This document shows positions 28,919 to 36,782 of a DNA stretch of 64,000 nucleotides, piece after piece. A program made the translations under genes and the position numbers. This DNA is from Sphingomonas sp. TDK1. Its GTDB lineage: Bacteria; Pseudomonadota; Alphaproteobacteria; Sphingomonadales; Sphingomonadaceae. The notes under the pieces are model-generated. The model was not told the DNA's origin. It did not search any database and worked only from the letters and a program-made list of their open reading frames with translations. The stretch covers positions 62,001 to 126,000 of the forward strand of contig NZ_LXVY01000045.1 of the NCBI RefSeq assembly GCF_001650735.1, given 5' to 3'. The number at the start of each line of letters is the position of its first letter. Within the stretch, counting starts at the first letter, position 1.

Positions 28919-29523
28919 AGACGACGCGGCTCTCGGTGTTTCCGCTGGCAGGTGCGCTGCTGTTCCCGCGCATGCACCTGCCGCTCCACATCTTCGAGCC
29001 GCGCTACCGCGCGATGGTCTCAGAGGCGCTCGCGCGCGATCGTCGCATCGGCATGGTCCAGCCGCGCGACGACAAGGACCCGCCGACGCTGTTCGATATC
29101 GGCTGCGTCGGCCGGATCGCCGATGTCGAGGCGCTCGACGACGGGCGCTACAACATCGTGCTCGAAGGGCTGACCCGCTTCACCATTGTCCGCGAACTGG
29201 AGGTGGGCACGCCCTTCCGCCAGGTCGAGGCGGCACTGGAGATAGCGGGCGAATCCGAATCACTGTCGCTGGCCGGCCGCGCCTCGATCGAAATGGAATC
29301 GCGCCGCTTCGCCGATGGCCTGGGCTATATGGTGGACTGGGAGGCGGTGACCCGGCTCGACGATGAATCGCTGGTCAACGGTATCGCCCAGATCGCGCCG
29401 TTCGACGCCGCATCGAAGCAGGCGCTGCTGGAGGCCCCCCGGCTGGAAGACCGTGCCGAGCTGATCGTCCAGCTGATGCAGTTCTTCGGCCGCCACGGCG
29501 AGGACAGCGCGACGCTGCAATGA
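28915..29523 (+). CDS. Lon N-terminal (substrate-binding) domain protein
   Basis: 202 residues, only the LON_substr_bdg domain without ATPase or protease: RLSVFPLAGALLFPRMHLPL, HIFEPRYRAMVSEALA, and RLEDRAELIVQLMQFF near the end. Stand-alone Lon N-domains may bind substrates for proteolysis or chaperoning; role unproven. ATGA overlap with the thioredoxin-TPR gene suggests one protein-quality-control operon. Confidence 0.88.
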   Translation: MKTTRLSVFPLAGALLFPRMHLPLHIFEPRYRAMVSEALARDRRIGMVQPRDDKDPPTLFDIGCVGRIADVEALDDGRYNIVLEGLTRFTIVRELEVGTPFRQVEAALEIAGESESLSLAGRASIEMESRRFADGLGYMVDWEAVTRLDDESLVNGIAQIAPFDAASKQALLEAPRLEDRAELIVQLMQFFGRHGEDSATLQ

Positions 29524-29524
29524 T

Positions 29525-29543
29525 CTGCCCGTTTTTCGGGCAG
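29525..29543 (+). terminator. Hairpin after the Lon-N gene
   Basis: CTGCCCG-TTTTT-CGGGCAG, 7-bp stem directly after the stop; the T run is in the loop rather than the tail, so termination is uncertain. Confidence 0.4.
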
Positions 29544-29588
29544 CCACGCGTCGCAAAATTCACCAGTTCGTAATATTCGGCGTCGCCA

Positions 29589-29611
29589 AACGCACATCTT
29601 CCCTGTGCGTT
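29589..29611. promoter_or_regulatory. Perfect 8-bp dyad next to the sigma-54 promoter
   Basis: AACGCACA - 7 bases - TGTGCGTT. The GCAC...GTGC core recalls NtrC sites (GCAC-N5-TGGTGC), but it lies only 5 bp from the -24 element, much closer than usual for an enhancer. Confidence 0.4.
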
Positions 29612-29616
29612 CCATT

Positions 29617-29632
29617 TGGCATGCCTCTTGCG
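29617..29632 (+). promoter_or_regulatory. Sigma-54 promoter of glnK-amtB
   Basis: TGGCATGCCTCTTGCG matches the -24/-12 consensus TGGCAC-N5-TTGC with GG at 29618-29619 and GC at 29630-29631. Transcription would start near 29643, about 26 bases before the glnK ATG. It predicts nitrogen control by NtrC. Confidence 0.85.
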
Positions 29633-29668
29633 AAGTGGCTCCCCGGGACAACCGCCAGAGGGGGCGAC

Positions 29669-30007
29669 ATGAAGCTCATCATCGCCATCATCAAACCCTT
29701 CAAGCTCGACGAGGTGCGCGAGGCGCTCACCACCGTCGGGGTGACGGGCATGACCGTTACCGAAGTGAAGGGGTTCGGCCGCCAGAAGGGCCAGACCGAG
29801 ATCTATCGCGGCGCCGAGTACAGCACGAACATGGTGCCGAAGATCAAGATCGAGGTCGCCGTGGGCAGCGATCTTGCCGACCGTGCCGTGGAGGCGATCC
29901 AGGCAGCGGCGAGCACCGGCGCGATCGGTGACGGCAAGATCTTCGTCCTCGACATGGGCCAGGCCGTGCGCATCCGCACCGGCGAGACCGACGAGACGGC
30001 GCTGTGA
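29669..30007 (+). CDS. glnK: Nitrogen regulatory protein P-II (GlnK)
   Basis: 112 residues beginning MKLIIAIIKPFKLDEVREAL. The T loop contains RGAEY with Tyr51, the uridylylation site, and the B loop TGAIGDGKIFV. P-II reports 2-oxoglutarate and ATP/ADP status and blocks AmtB when nitrogen is plentiful. An in-frame ATG at 29621 lies inside the sigma-54 promoter and is rejected. Adjacent amtB and the promoter indicate the GlnK rather than the GlnB role. Confidence 0.95.
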   Translation: MKLIIAIIKPFKLDEVREALTTVGVTGMTVTEVKGFGRQKGQTEIYRGAEYSTNMVPKIKIEVAVGSDLADRAVEAIQAAASTGAIGDGKIFVLDMGQAVRIRTGETDETAL

Positions 30008-30021
30008 GCAAGGGGGTAGCA

Positions 30022-31449
30022 ATGAAGCAAGGATGGAAGACCGCCGGGCTTGGGCTCGGCGTGGCCGCGCTCGTCGCGGCAATGCCCGCCTGGGCACAGA
30101 CCCCGGCACTGATCAAGGCGCCCACCGTCGCCCAGCAGGCGACGATGGTGAACAAGGGCGACACCGCCTGGATGCTGATCTCCTCGGCGCTGGTGCTGAT
30201 GATGTCGGTGCCGGCGCTGGCGCTGTTCTATGGCGGCCTGGTGCGCACCAAGAACATGCTGTCGGTGCTGATGCAGGTGTTCATGATCGTCTCGGTCGCC
30301 GCCCTGGTGTGGGTCAGCTGGGGCTATTCGATCGCGTTCACCAGCGGTGGCGACAACCACTTCTTTGGCGGCCTGTCCAAGGCGTTCCTGGTAGGGGTGA
30401 GCGCAAGCACCTATGGCGCGACCTTCTCGAACAACGTCTACATCCCCGAATTCGCGTTCGTCTGCTTCCAGATGACCTTCGCCTGCATCACGCCGGCGCT
30501 GATCGTCGGTGCCTTTGCCGAGCGGGTGAAGTTCACCCCCCTCATCATCTTCACCGTGCTGTGGATGACGCTGGCCTATTTCCCGATCGCGCACATGGTC
30601 TGGTACTGGGCGGGCCCGGACTTCCTCGTCGACGCTCCGACCGATTACGGCTTCCTGTGGGGCAAGGGCGCGCTCGATTTCGCCGGCGGCACCGTCGTCC
30701 ACATCAATGCGGGCATTGCCGGCCTGGTCGGCTGCCTCGTGATCGGCAAGCGTGTGGGCTTCAAGAGCGAACCGATGCCGCCGCACTCGCTGACCATGAC
30801 CATGATCGGCGCCTCGCTGCTGTGGGTGGGCTGGTTCGGCTTCAACGCCGGTTCCAACCTCGAATCGAACGGCGTCACCGCGGTCGCCTTCATCAACACC
30901 TTCGTCGCCACCGCTGCTGCGGCGGTCAGCTGGGCGGTGATCGAGCAGGTCGTGCACAAGAAGCCCTCGCTGCTGGGTGGCGTGACCGGTGCGGTCGCCG
31001 GCCTCGTCGCGATCACCCCGGCCTCGGGCTATGCCGCGCCGATGACCTCGATCGTGCTGGGCCTGGTCGTGTCGCCGATCTGCTTCTTCTTCGTCACCAC
31101 GGTGAAGAACAAGCTCAAGTATGACGACTCGCTCGACGTGTTCGGCGTCCACTGCGTCGGCGGCATCGTCGGTGCGCTCGGCACCGCGATCGTCGCCAAC
31201 CCGGCGCTCGGCGGCCAGGGCATCATCGACTACACCAAGTTCCCGGCGGTCGCAGCACCCAGCTACGACACGGCCGCCCAGCTGATCATCCAGGCCGAAG
31301 CCGTGGGCATCACCCTGTTCTGGTCGGGCCTGGTCTCGGCGGTTCTCTTCTACGGCCTGAAGCTCACCATCGGCATCCGTCCTTCCAAGGAAGTGGAAGT
31401 CGAAGGGCTCGACATCAACGAGCACGGCGAGCGCGCCTACAACTATTGA
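30022..31449 (+). CDS. amtB: Ammonium transporter AmtB
   Basis: 475 residues from ATG 30022 (AAGGGGG upstream); the GTG at 30004 overlaps glnK and would spoil the signal peptide (about 1-26, ending AWAQ). Eleven spans; the twin His motif is in GTVVHINAGIAG and GVHCVGGIVGALGT. Trimeric NH4+/NH3 channel controlled by GlnK at its cytosolic face. The C-terminus ends GLDINEHGERAYNY, the conserved tail that contacts GlnK. Confidence 0.96.
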   Translation: MKQGWKTAGLGLGVAALVAAMPAWAQTPALIKAPTVAQQATMVNKGDTAWMLISSALVLMMSVPALALFYGGLVRTKNMLSVLMQVFMIVSVAALVWVSWGYSIAFTSGGDNHFFGGLSKAFLVGVSASTYGATFSNNVYIPEFAFVCFQMTFACITPALIVGAFAERVKFTPLIIFTVLWMTLAYFPIAHMVWYWAGPDFLVDAPTDYGFLWGKGALDFAGGTVVHINAGIAGLVGCLVIGKRVGFKSEPMPPHSLTMTMIGASLLWVGWFGFNAGSNLESNGVTAVAFINTFVATAAAAVSWAVIEQVVHKKPSLLGGVTGAVAGLVAITPASGYAAPMTSIVLGLVVSPICFFFVTTVKNKLKYDDSLDVFGVHCVGGIVGALGTAIVANPALGGQGIIDYTKFPAVAAPSYDTAAQLIIQAEAVGITLFWSGLVSAVLFYGLKLTIGIRPSKEVEVEGLDINEHGERAYNY

Positions 31450-31515
31450 CGACATCGGGCGCCGCGCAGGTCTCTCCTGGCGCGGTGCCCCACCGAGGTT
31501 CCTCCTGCGGACGCC

Positions 31516-31547
31516 TGGGCTGGTGGGCAACCACCAGCCCATTTTTT
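31516..31547 (+). terminator. Rho-independent terminator of glnK-amtB
   Basis: 11-bp perfect stem TGGGCTGGTGG / CCACCAGCCCA with a GCAA loop and six T residues. A CTCCCGC-TTGC-GCGGGAG-like repeat follows at about 31590-31608. Confidence 0.92.
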
Positions 31548-31627
31548 GTGTTCGGGAGAAGCCGGCGCACCGCGACCAGAAGACGTTCGCCTCCCGCTTG
31601 CGGGAGGGAAGCGTTAGGGTGGAAGGC

Positions 31628-32053
31628 TTACTTCCCCGACAGCTGCTCGAGCGCGGGGCGAATGCTGGAAAGGTCGTAGCCCGCACCCGCGCCCTTCGCG
31701 ACCAGCGCGTCGGGCTCGCCGCCCTTGTAGGCGCTGGCCAGCGCCCAGAGATTGCACGACCGCGTGCCCGAGCGGCAATAGGCCAGCACCGGCCCGTCCA
31801 CCGAGCCCAGCGCCTCGGCCATCGCCTCGACCTGCGCCATCGAGAAGCCGCCGGGAGTCACCGGGATCTCGGTATAGCCCAGCCCCGCCGCTTCGGCCGC
31901 TTCGGCGATCTCACCACCGGTCGGCTGGCCGAATTCCTCGCCTTCGGGGCGATTGTTGATGATGTGCACGAACCCCGCTGCCGCGAGTGCCGGTACGTCC
32001 TCCGGCCGGATCTGCGGGGCCACCGAGATGCGGTCGTCGATCTTGTTGGGCAT
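31628..32053 (-). CDS. DUF442 / TIGR01244 family sulfurtransferase-phosphatase
   Basis: 141 residues; GGAGG seven bases before ATG. Dual-specificity-phosphatase-like fold with the active-site loop CRSGTRS (C93 to R99, C-x5-R) after VLAYC, and an N-terminal DDRISVAPQIRPEDVPALAA plus INNRPEGEE motif. In other bacteria this domain is fused to a Blh/persulfide dioxygenase; stand-alone forms may act in sulfur transfer or as phosphatases. It lies downstream of recQ on the same strand. Confidence 0.83.
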   Translation of the reverse strand: MPNKIDDRISVAPQIRPEDVPALAAAGFVHIINNRPEGEEFGQPTGGEIAEAAEAAGLGYTEIPVTPGGFSMAQVEAMAEALGSVDGPVLAYCRSGTRSCNLWALASAYKGGEPDALVAKGAGAGYDLSSIRPALEQLSGK

Positions 32054-32117
32054 GGCAGGTCCTCCTTCTGATTCCAGCGCGAGGCTGTAGCGCGGGGCGC
32101 TGTCCCTAGGAAGCCGA

Positions 32118-33887
32118 TCAGAACTGGCGGAGGACGTCCAGGAAGTCCTGTCCATAGGCATCGAGCTTGCGCGCACCCACGCCCGAAAGCTGCCCCATCT
32201 CCGCCAGCGACGACGGGCGCACCATCGCCATGTCGCGCAGCACCGAGTCATGGAAGATCACATAGGGCGGCAACCCGGTCTCCTGCGCGATCTCGCGACG
32301 CTTGGCGCGCAGCGCTTCGAACAGCGGGTTGCCGACGGGATTCGGGACCGTGCCCTTGGCCCCGCGGCGACGCCGCTCGCGTTTGGGCGGCAGGACCAGC
32401 TCCAGCTTCGCCTCGCCCTTGAGGATCGCGCGCGCCTCGGGGCCGAACTCCAGCCCGCCATGCTCGTTGGTGCGCAGCGCATCGCGGAGCAGCAGCGCGC
32501 GCGACACGGGTTTCAGCATCGCCACTTCGTCGCCGTCGACGATCCCGAACACCGAGAGCTTCTCGTGCCCGTTCATCAGGCTGCGTTCGGTCGAGACGCC
32601 GGTGAGGATGCCCTCGATATAGCCAATGCCGTAGAGCATGCCGGTACGAAACACCGCCGAGAGGAATTTCTGGGCGGTCACGCTGACGTCGATCGCCGCC
32701 GGGGGATTGAGGCAATTGTCGCAATTGCCGCAGGTCTCGGGTGCATCCTCGCCGAAATGCCTGAGCAGGATGCGGCGGCGGCACCCCGCCGTCTCGACCA
32801 GCGCGCCGAGCGCGGTCAGCCGGGTGCGCTCGCCGGGCTGGCGGGCGGGCTCGACCTCGCCGATCCGCTGGCGGGCGCGGGCGAAATCGTCGGCGCCCCA
32901 GAAGAGATGCGCGACAGACGGGTCCCCGTCACGACCGGCGCGGCCGGTTTCCTGATAATAGGCCTCGATCGACTTGGGCAGCCCGGCATGCGCGACGAAG
33001 CGCACGTCGGGCTTGTCGATCCCCATGCCGAACGCGACCGTGGCCACGACGACCATGTCCTCGCTCGCGACGAACTGCGCCTGATTACGCCGGCGCACGT
33101 CGGGATCGAGCCCGGCATGATAGGGCAGCACCGGCCGCCCGGTTTCGGCCGCCAGCTTCTCGGCGAGCTGCTCCACGCCCTTGCGCGTCTGGGCATAGAC
33201 GATGCCGGGGCCCGGATTTTCGGCGACGATGTCGATGATCTGCCGCGTCGTGTTTTCGCGCGGGGCGATATGGTAGCGGATGTTCGGCCGGTCGAAGCCG
33301 GCGACGATCAGCCCGTCTTCCGGAATACCCAGCTGCTCGAGGATGTCCGCACGGGTATGCGCGTCGGCCGTGGCGGTCAGCGCGAGACGCGGCACGTCCG
33401 GGAAGCGATCGAGCAGCGGGCGCAGCAGCCGGTAGTCGGGGCGGAAATCATGCCCCCATTCGGACACGCAATGCGCCTCGTCGATCGCGAACAGGCTGAG
33501 CGGCGCCTGGGTCAGCAGGTTGCGGAAGCCCTCGCCCGAAGCCCGCTCCGGCGCGATGTACAGCAGGTCGAGCTGTCCGGCGCGGAAGCGCTCGATCGTC
33601 TCGGCACGATTGTCGTCGACGGAAGTCAGCGTGGCCGCGCGGATGCCAACGGCCTCGGCCGCACGCAGCTGGTCGTGCATCAGCGCGATCAGCGGGCTGA
33701 CGACGACGCAGGTGCCCTCCAGCATCACCGAGGGCAGCTGGTAGGTGAGCGACTTGCCCGCGCCGGTGGGCATCACCGCAAGCGTACGCTGCCCCGCCAT
33801 GACCCGGTCGACCACCGAGCCCTGCACGCCGCGAAAGGCGTCATAGCCGAAAACCCGGCGGAGATGTTCAATGGGATCGGGGTGCAT
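32118..33887 (-). CDS. recQ: ATP-dependent DNA helicase RecQ
   Basis: 589 residues. SF2 helicase core with Walker A MPTGAGKS (39-46), DEAHCVSEWGHDFRPDY, the motif IV-VI region with AFGMGIDKPDVRFVAHAGLP and QETGRAGRDG, a Zn-binding RQC part (CRRRILLRHFGE, C-x2-C-x-N-C-L) and a C-terminal HRDC domain. RecQ unwinds 3'-5' at stalled forks and in RecF-pathway repair. ATG 33887 (MHPDPIEHLRRVFGYD) is used; ATG 33896 and GTG 33911 are alternatives. Confidence 0.96.
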   Translation of the reverse strand: MHPDPIEHLRRVFGYDAFRGVQGSVVDRVMAGQRTLAVMPTGAGKSLTYQLPSVMLEGTCVVVSPLIALMHDQLRAAEAVGIRAATLTSVDDNRAETIERFRAGQLDLLYIAPERASGEGFRNLLTQAPLSLFAIDEAHCVSEWGHDFRPDYRLLRPLLDRFPDVPRLALTATADAHTRADILEQLGIPEDGLIVAGFDRPNIRYHIAPRENTTRQIIDIVAENPGPGIVYAQTRKGVEQLAEKLAAETGRPVLPYHAGLDPDVRRRNQAQFVASEDMVVVATVAFGMGIDKPDVRFVAHAGLPKSIEAYYQETGRAGRDGDPSVAHLFWGADDFARARQRIGEVEPARQPGERTRLTALGALVETAGCRRRILLRHFGEDAPETCGNCDNCLNPPAAIDVSVTAQKFLSAVFRTGMLYGIGYIEGILTGVSTERSLMNGHEKLSVFGIVDGDEVAMLKPVSRALLLRDALRTNEHGGLEFGPEARAILKGEAKLELVLPPKRERRRRGAKGTVPNPVGNPLFEALRAKRREIAQETGLPPYVIFHDSVLRDMAMVRPSSLAEMGQLSGVGARKLDAYGQDFLDVLRQF

Positions 33888-33996
33888 GGCTGCCATCAGA
33901 CTGCTCGGCACCTGCTTGTGCTGTCGAGCAAATGTTAACTTGTCCTACCGTATTAGCCCGAATGTGCCGGGGGGCGCAAACGCAGGAAGACGAACG

Positions 33997-34509
33997 ATGC
34001 CACTGGATCCCTCGGATGAACCCGCCCGCCTCTCCGAGCTCAAGGGCTATGGCGTACTGGACACCCCTAACGAAGCCGAGTTCGACGCGATCGTCCGCGA
34101 GGCCGCCGCTGCGCTGGGCGTGCCGATAGCGCTGATTTCGCTGATCGACGAGAACCGGCAATGGTTCAAGGCGCGCGTCGGGCTGGAGCCGCAGGAGACG
34201 CCGCGCTCGATATCCTTCTGCACCCATGCGATCCGCGGGCCCGACGTGTTCGTGGTCAACGATGCCAAGGCCGACCCGCGCTTTGCCGAAAACCCGCTCG
34301 TCACCGGCGACCCGAACATCCGCTTCTATGCCGGCGCACCCTTGCGCACCGCCAGCGGCAAGCGGATCGGTACCTTGTGCGTGATCGACAGCACCGCCCG
34401 CCCGCAGCTGACCGAGCAGGATACTGCCCGGCTGACGCTGCTCGCCGAGAAGACGATGGAAGCGCTCGAACGCCGCCGCCAGCGCCGCAATGCCGCCCAC
34501 GCGGCCTGA
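33997..34509 (+). CDS. GAF domain protein
   Basis: 170 residues, one GAF domain (about 20-155): GVLDTPNEAEFDAIVREAAA, IALISLIDENRQWFKARVGL, SISFCTHAI and ADPRFAENPLV-x-FYAGAPL. AGGAAGA precedes ATG by seven bases. This is the input-domain type that often precedes histidine kinases or GGDEF domains, but here it stands alone. The ligand is unknown. Divergent from recQ. Confidence 0.85.
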   Translation: MPLDPSDEPARLSELKGYGVLDTPNEAEFDAIVREAAAALGVPIALISLIDENRQWFKARVGLEPQETPRSISFCTHAIRGPDVFVVNDAKADPRFAENPLVTGDPNIRFYAGAPLRTASGKRIGTLCVIDSTARPQLTEQDTARLTLLAEKTMEALERRRQRRNAAHAA

Positions 34510-34584
34510 AGCGAAACAAACACCCACAGTTTTCGGCAGCGCGGCCCTTGCCGCTGCCCCCCTTGATCCGGCAAAGCGGCGGCG

Positions 34585-36036
34585 ATGACCGTCAGCGTGG
34601 ACATGGGCGTCGACGGCACGGGCGGACCCGTGCCGGTCGATCTGGAGGAGTTGCTTGCGACCCGATTGCTCGTCCAGGGCAATTCGGGCTCGGGCAAGTC
34701 GCACCTGCTCCGCCGCCTGCTCGAACAATCCGCGGGTCACGTCCAGCAAGTGGTGATCGACCCGGAGGGCGATTTCGTCACCCTCTCCGATCGCTACGGC
34801 CATCTCGCGATCGAGGCAGTCGACCATAGCGAGCGCGACGTCGCCCGCTTCGCAGCGCGCATCCGCGAACATCGCGCTTCGGTAGTACTGAGCCTCGAGG
34901 GGCTGGAGGCGGAAGGCCAGATGCGCTGCGCCGCCACCTTCCTCAACGGCCTGTTCGATGCGCCGCGCGACCATTGGTATCCGGCCCTCGTCGTGGTCGA
35001 CGAGGCCCAGCTGTTCGCCCCTGCCGGCGGCGGCGAAGTGGCGGAGGAAGTGCGCCGCGCCTCGCTCTCGGCGATGACCAACCTGATGTGCCGCGGCCGC
35101 AAGCGTGGGCTGGCGGGCGTGATCGCGACGCAGCGCCTGGCCAAGCTCGCGAAGAACGTCGCGGCGGAAGCCTCGAACTTCCTGATGGGCCGCACCTTTC
35201 TCGACATCGACATGCAGCGCGCCGCCGACCTGCTCGGCATGGAACGCCGCCAGGCCGAAGCGATCCGCGATCTCCAGCGCGGGCATTTTCTGGGGCTGGG
35301 CCCGGCGATCACGCGCCGTCCGGTGGCGATCCGCATCGGTGCGGTGGAAACCAGCGCGCGCAGCTCGAGCCCCAAGCTGACCCCGCTGCCCCAGGCACCG
35401 ACGGGCGAGATCAAGGATCTGTTGCTTGCCCCCGCCGAGCCCGAATGGGTGCCGCCGGCCCCGCCGCCCGCGCATGCCTATGCCCAGCCGGAAACCGTGC
35501 TCGAGCAGCTTGCCCGCTCCGCCCCGGCGCCGATGGAAATCGAGCCCGATCACGATCCCGAGGAAGTCGCCGGCCTCGTCGCCGACGTGCTGCGCGCGAT
35601 CGTCGAGGACGAGCAGTCGACGCTCCGTTCGCCCGCCGTGCTGTACCAGGATTTCCAGGTGCGCTGCCGGATGGTGGGACTGACCCGTCCGCCGCTCGAC
35701 CTTTCGGGCTTCGTCCGTCGCCTTTCGGCGGCGCGGGCGGGCATCCATGGCGACCCCGACGACGAGTGGGCACAGGCGCTGGAAGCGGCGCGGGCACTGC
35801 CCGACGACATGCTCGCCCCGTTTCTGCTCGTTGCCAAGGCGGCGCGCGAGGGCCAGCCCTGCCCGAGCGACACCGATATCGCGACCAGCTACGGCACCAG
35901 CTCGCTCGGCCGCGCGCGGCGGCTGATGCAGTATATCGAGAGCAAGGGGCTGTTCGTCACCCGCGTCGACCTGTCGGGCAAGCGTTCGATCACGATTCCC
36001 CGGCTCGGCTGGACGACGCAGGCCTCGGACGGTTGA
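34585..36036 (+). CDS. HerA-like ATPase (DUF87)
   Basis: 483 residues. HerA/FtsK-type P-loop with Walker A GNSGSGKS (32-39), Walker B LVVVDEAQLF (about 135-144), and the arginine-rich MCRGRKRGLAGVIATQRLAK motif. C-terminal region (about 300-480) is a linker plus a winged-helix-like end. HerA with the nuclease NurA resects DNA ends in archaea and bacteria and serves in anti-phage systems (SIR2-HerA, DUF4297-HerA), but here no nuclease partner is adjacent, so a housekeeping DNA role is as likely. Confidence 0.8.
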   Translation: MTVSVDMGVDGTGGPVPVDLEELLATRLLVQGNSGSGKSHLLRRLLEQSAGHVQQVVIDPEGDFVTLSDRYGHLAIEAVDHSERDVARFAARIREHRASVVLSLEGLEAEGQMRCAATFLNGLFDAPRDHWYPALVVVDEAQLFAPAGGGEVAEEVRRASLSAMTNLMCRGRKRGLAGVIATQRLAKLAKNVAAEASNFLMGRTFLDIDMQRAADLLGMERRQAEAIRDLQRGHFLGLGPAITRRPVAIRIGAVETSARSSSPKLTPLPQAPTGEIKDLLLAPAEPEWVPPAPPPAHAYAQPETVLEQLARSAPAPMEIEPDHDPEEVAGLVADVLRAIVEDEQSTLRSPAVLYQDFQVRCRMVGLTRPPLDLSGFVRRLSAARAGIHGDPDDEWAQALEAARALPDDMLAPFLLVAKAAREGQPCPSDTDIATSYGTSSLGRARRLMQYIESKGLFVTRVDLSGKRSITIPRLGWTTQASDG

Positions 36037-36039
36037 TTG

Positions 36040-36714
36040 CTAGCGGCGGTGCAGCCGGGCGTTGAGCGCGAACATGCACAGCGCCCAGATCGCGCCGAAG
36101 CACCAGCCGGCCAGCACGTCCGACGGCCAGTGCACGCCCAGGAACACCCGGCTGCAGCCGATCAGCAGCACCAGCAGCACCGAAAAGCCGAGCAGATAGG
36201 CACGCGCCCAGCGGCTGGTCTGCGTCTGCGCGACCATCATGCCGAGGGTAAGATAGACGGCGGCCGAGATCATGGCATGGCCGCTCGGGAAGCTGGCACT
36301 GGACACATGGGCGAGGTGGGGGACCACATCGGGCCGCGGACGGTGCAGGAAGATCTTGAGCAGCGCGTTGATCGTCGACGCGCCGACCAGCGATCCGCCG
36401 AGCAGCAGCGCTTCGGACCGCTTGCCGAACGCGAACAGGAAGATCAGCGTGCCGGCACCTGCGAGCCACAACACGGTATAGCCGCCGAGCGCACTGATAT
36501 CGATTGCCGACTGGAGCAGCCAGGCGGGGCCGATCGGCGTCGCAAGGTCGTTCGGCGTACGAAATGCCAGCAGCAGGGCAGGATCGAAGGCAAAGCCGCT
36601 GGCGAAGCGCAGGCAGAGGAAGGCGGCGAGCCCCGCCAGCGACAGGCCCAGCAGGGCGAGCGCCGGCCAGAGCCATTGCCGGTTGGATTGCTGAAGCGGG
36701 TTGGAATCGGTCAT
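36040..36714 (-). CDS. PAP2 family phosphatase
   Basis: 224 residues with about six spans. The three PAP2 motifs are present: KIFLHRPRPD, SFPSGHAM and RVFLGVHWPSDVLAGW. Enzymes of this type dephosphorylate lipid phosphates such as undecaprenyl pyrophosphate or phosphatidic acid on the outer face of the inner membrane; the substrate is not predictable. Its stop lies 3 bp from the end of the HerA-like gene on the other strand. Confidence 0.9.
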   Translation of the reverse strand: MTDSNPLQQSNRQWLWPALALLGLSLAGLAAFLCLRFASGFAFDPALLLAFRTPNDLATPIGPAWLLQSAIDISALGGYTVLWLAGAGTLIFLFAFGKRSEALLLGGSLVGASTINALLKIFLHRPRPDVVPHLAHVSSASFPSGHAMISAAVYLTLGMMVAQTQTSRWARAYLLGFSVLLVLLIGCSRVFLGVHWPSDVLAGWCFGAIWALCMFALNARLHRR

Positions 36715-36729
36715 GCTGCTCGCGGGAAA

Positions 36730-36770
36730 AAGAAAAGGCCGCCGACCACGCCATGGTCGTCGGCGGCCTT
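36730..36770 (-). terminator. Terminator of the CDC48 gene
   Basis: On the minus strand a stem of about 12 bp, AAGGCCGCCGAC pairing with GTCGGCGGCCTT, is followed by TTCTTTTTC. It lies 13 bp past the CDC48 stop. Confidence 0.85.
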
Positions 36771-36782
36771 GGGTGCGGCAGC

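Noticed and set aside
29621..29668. Earlier ATG for glnK
   Set aside because: It falls inside the sigma-54 promoter, and the extra residues are not part of P-II proteins.
34585..36714. Anti-phage system built on the HerA-like ATPase
   Set aside because: No nuclease, SIR2 or other effector in the neighbourhood; the flanking genes are ordinary, and no mobile-element signs are present.
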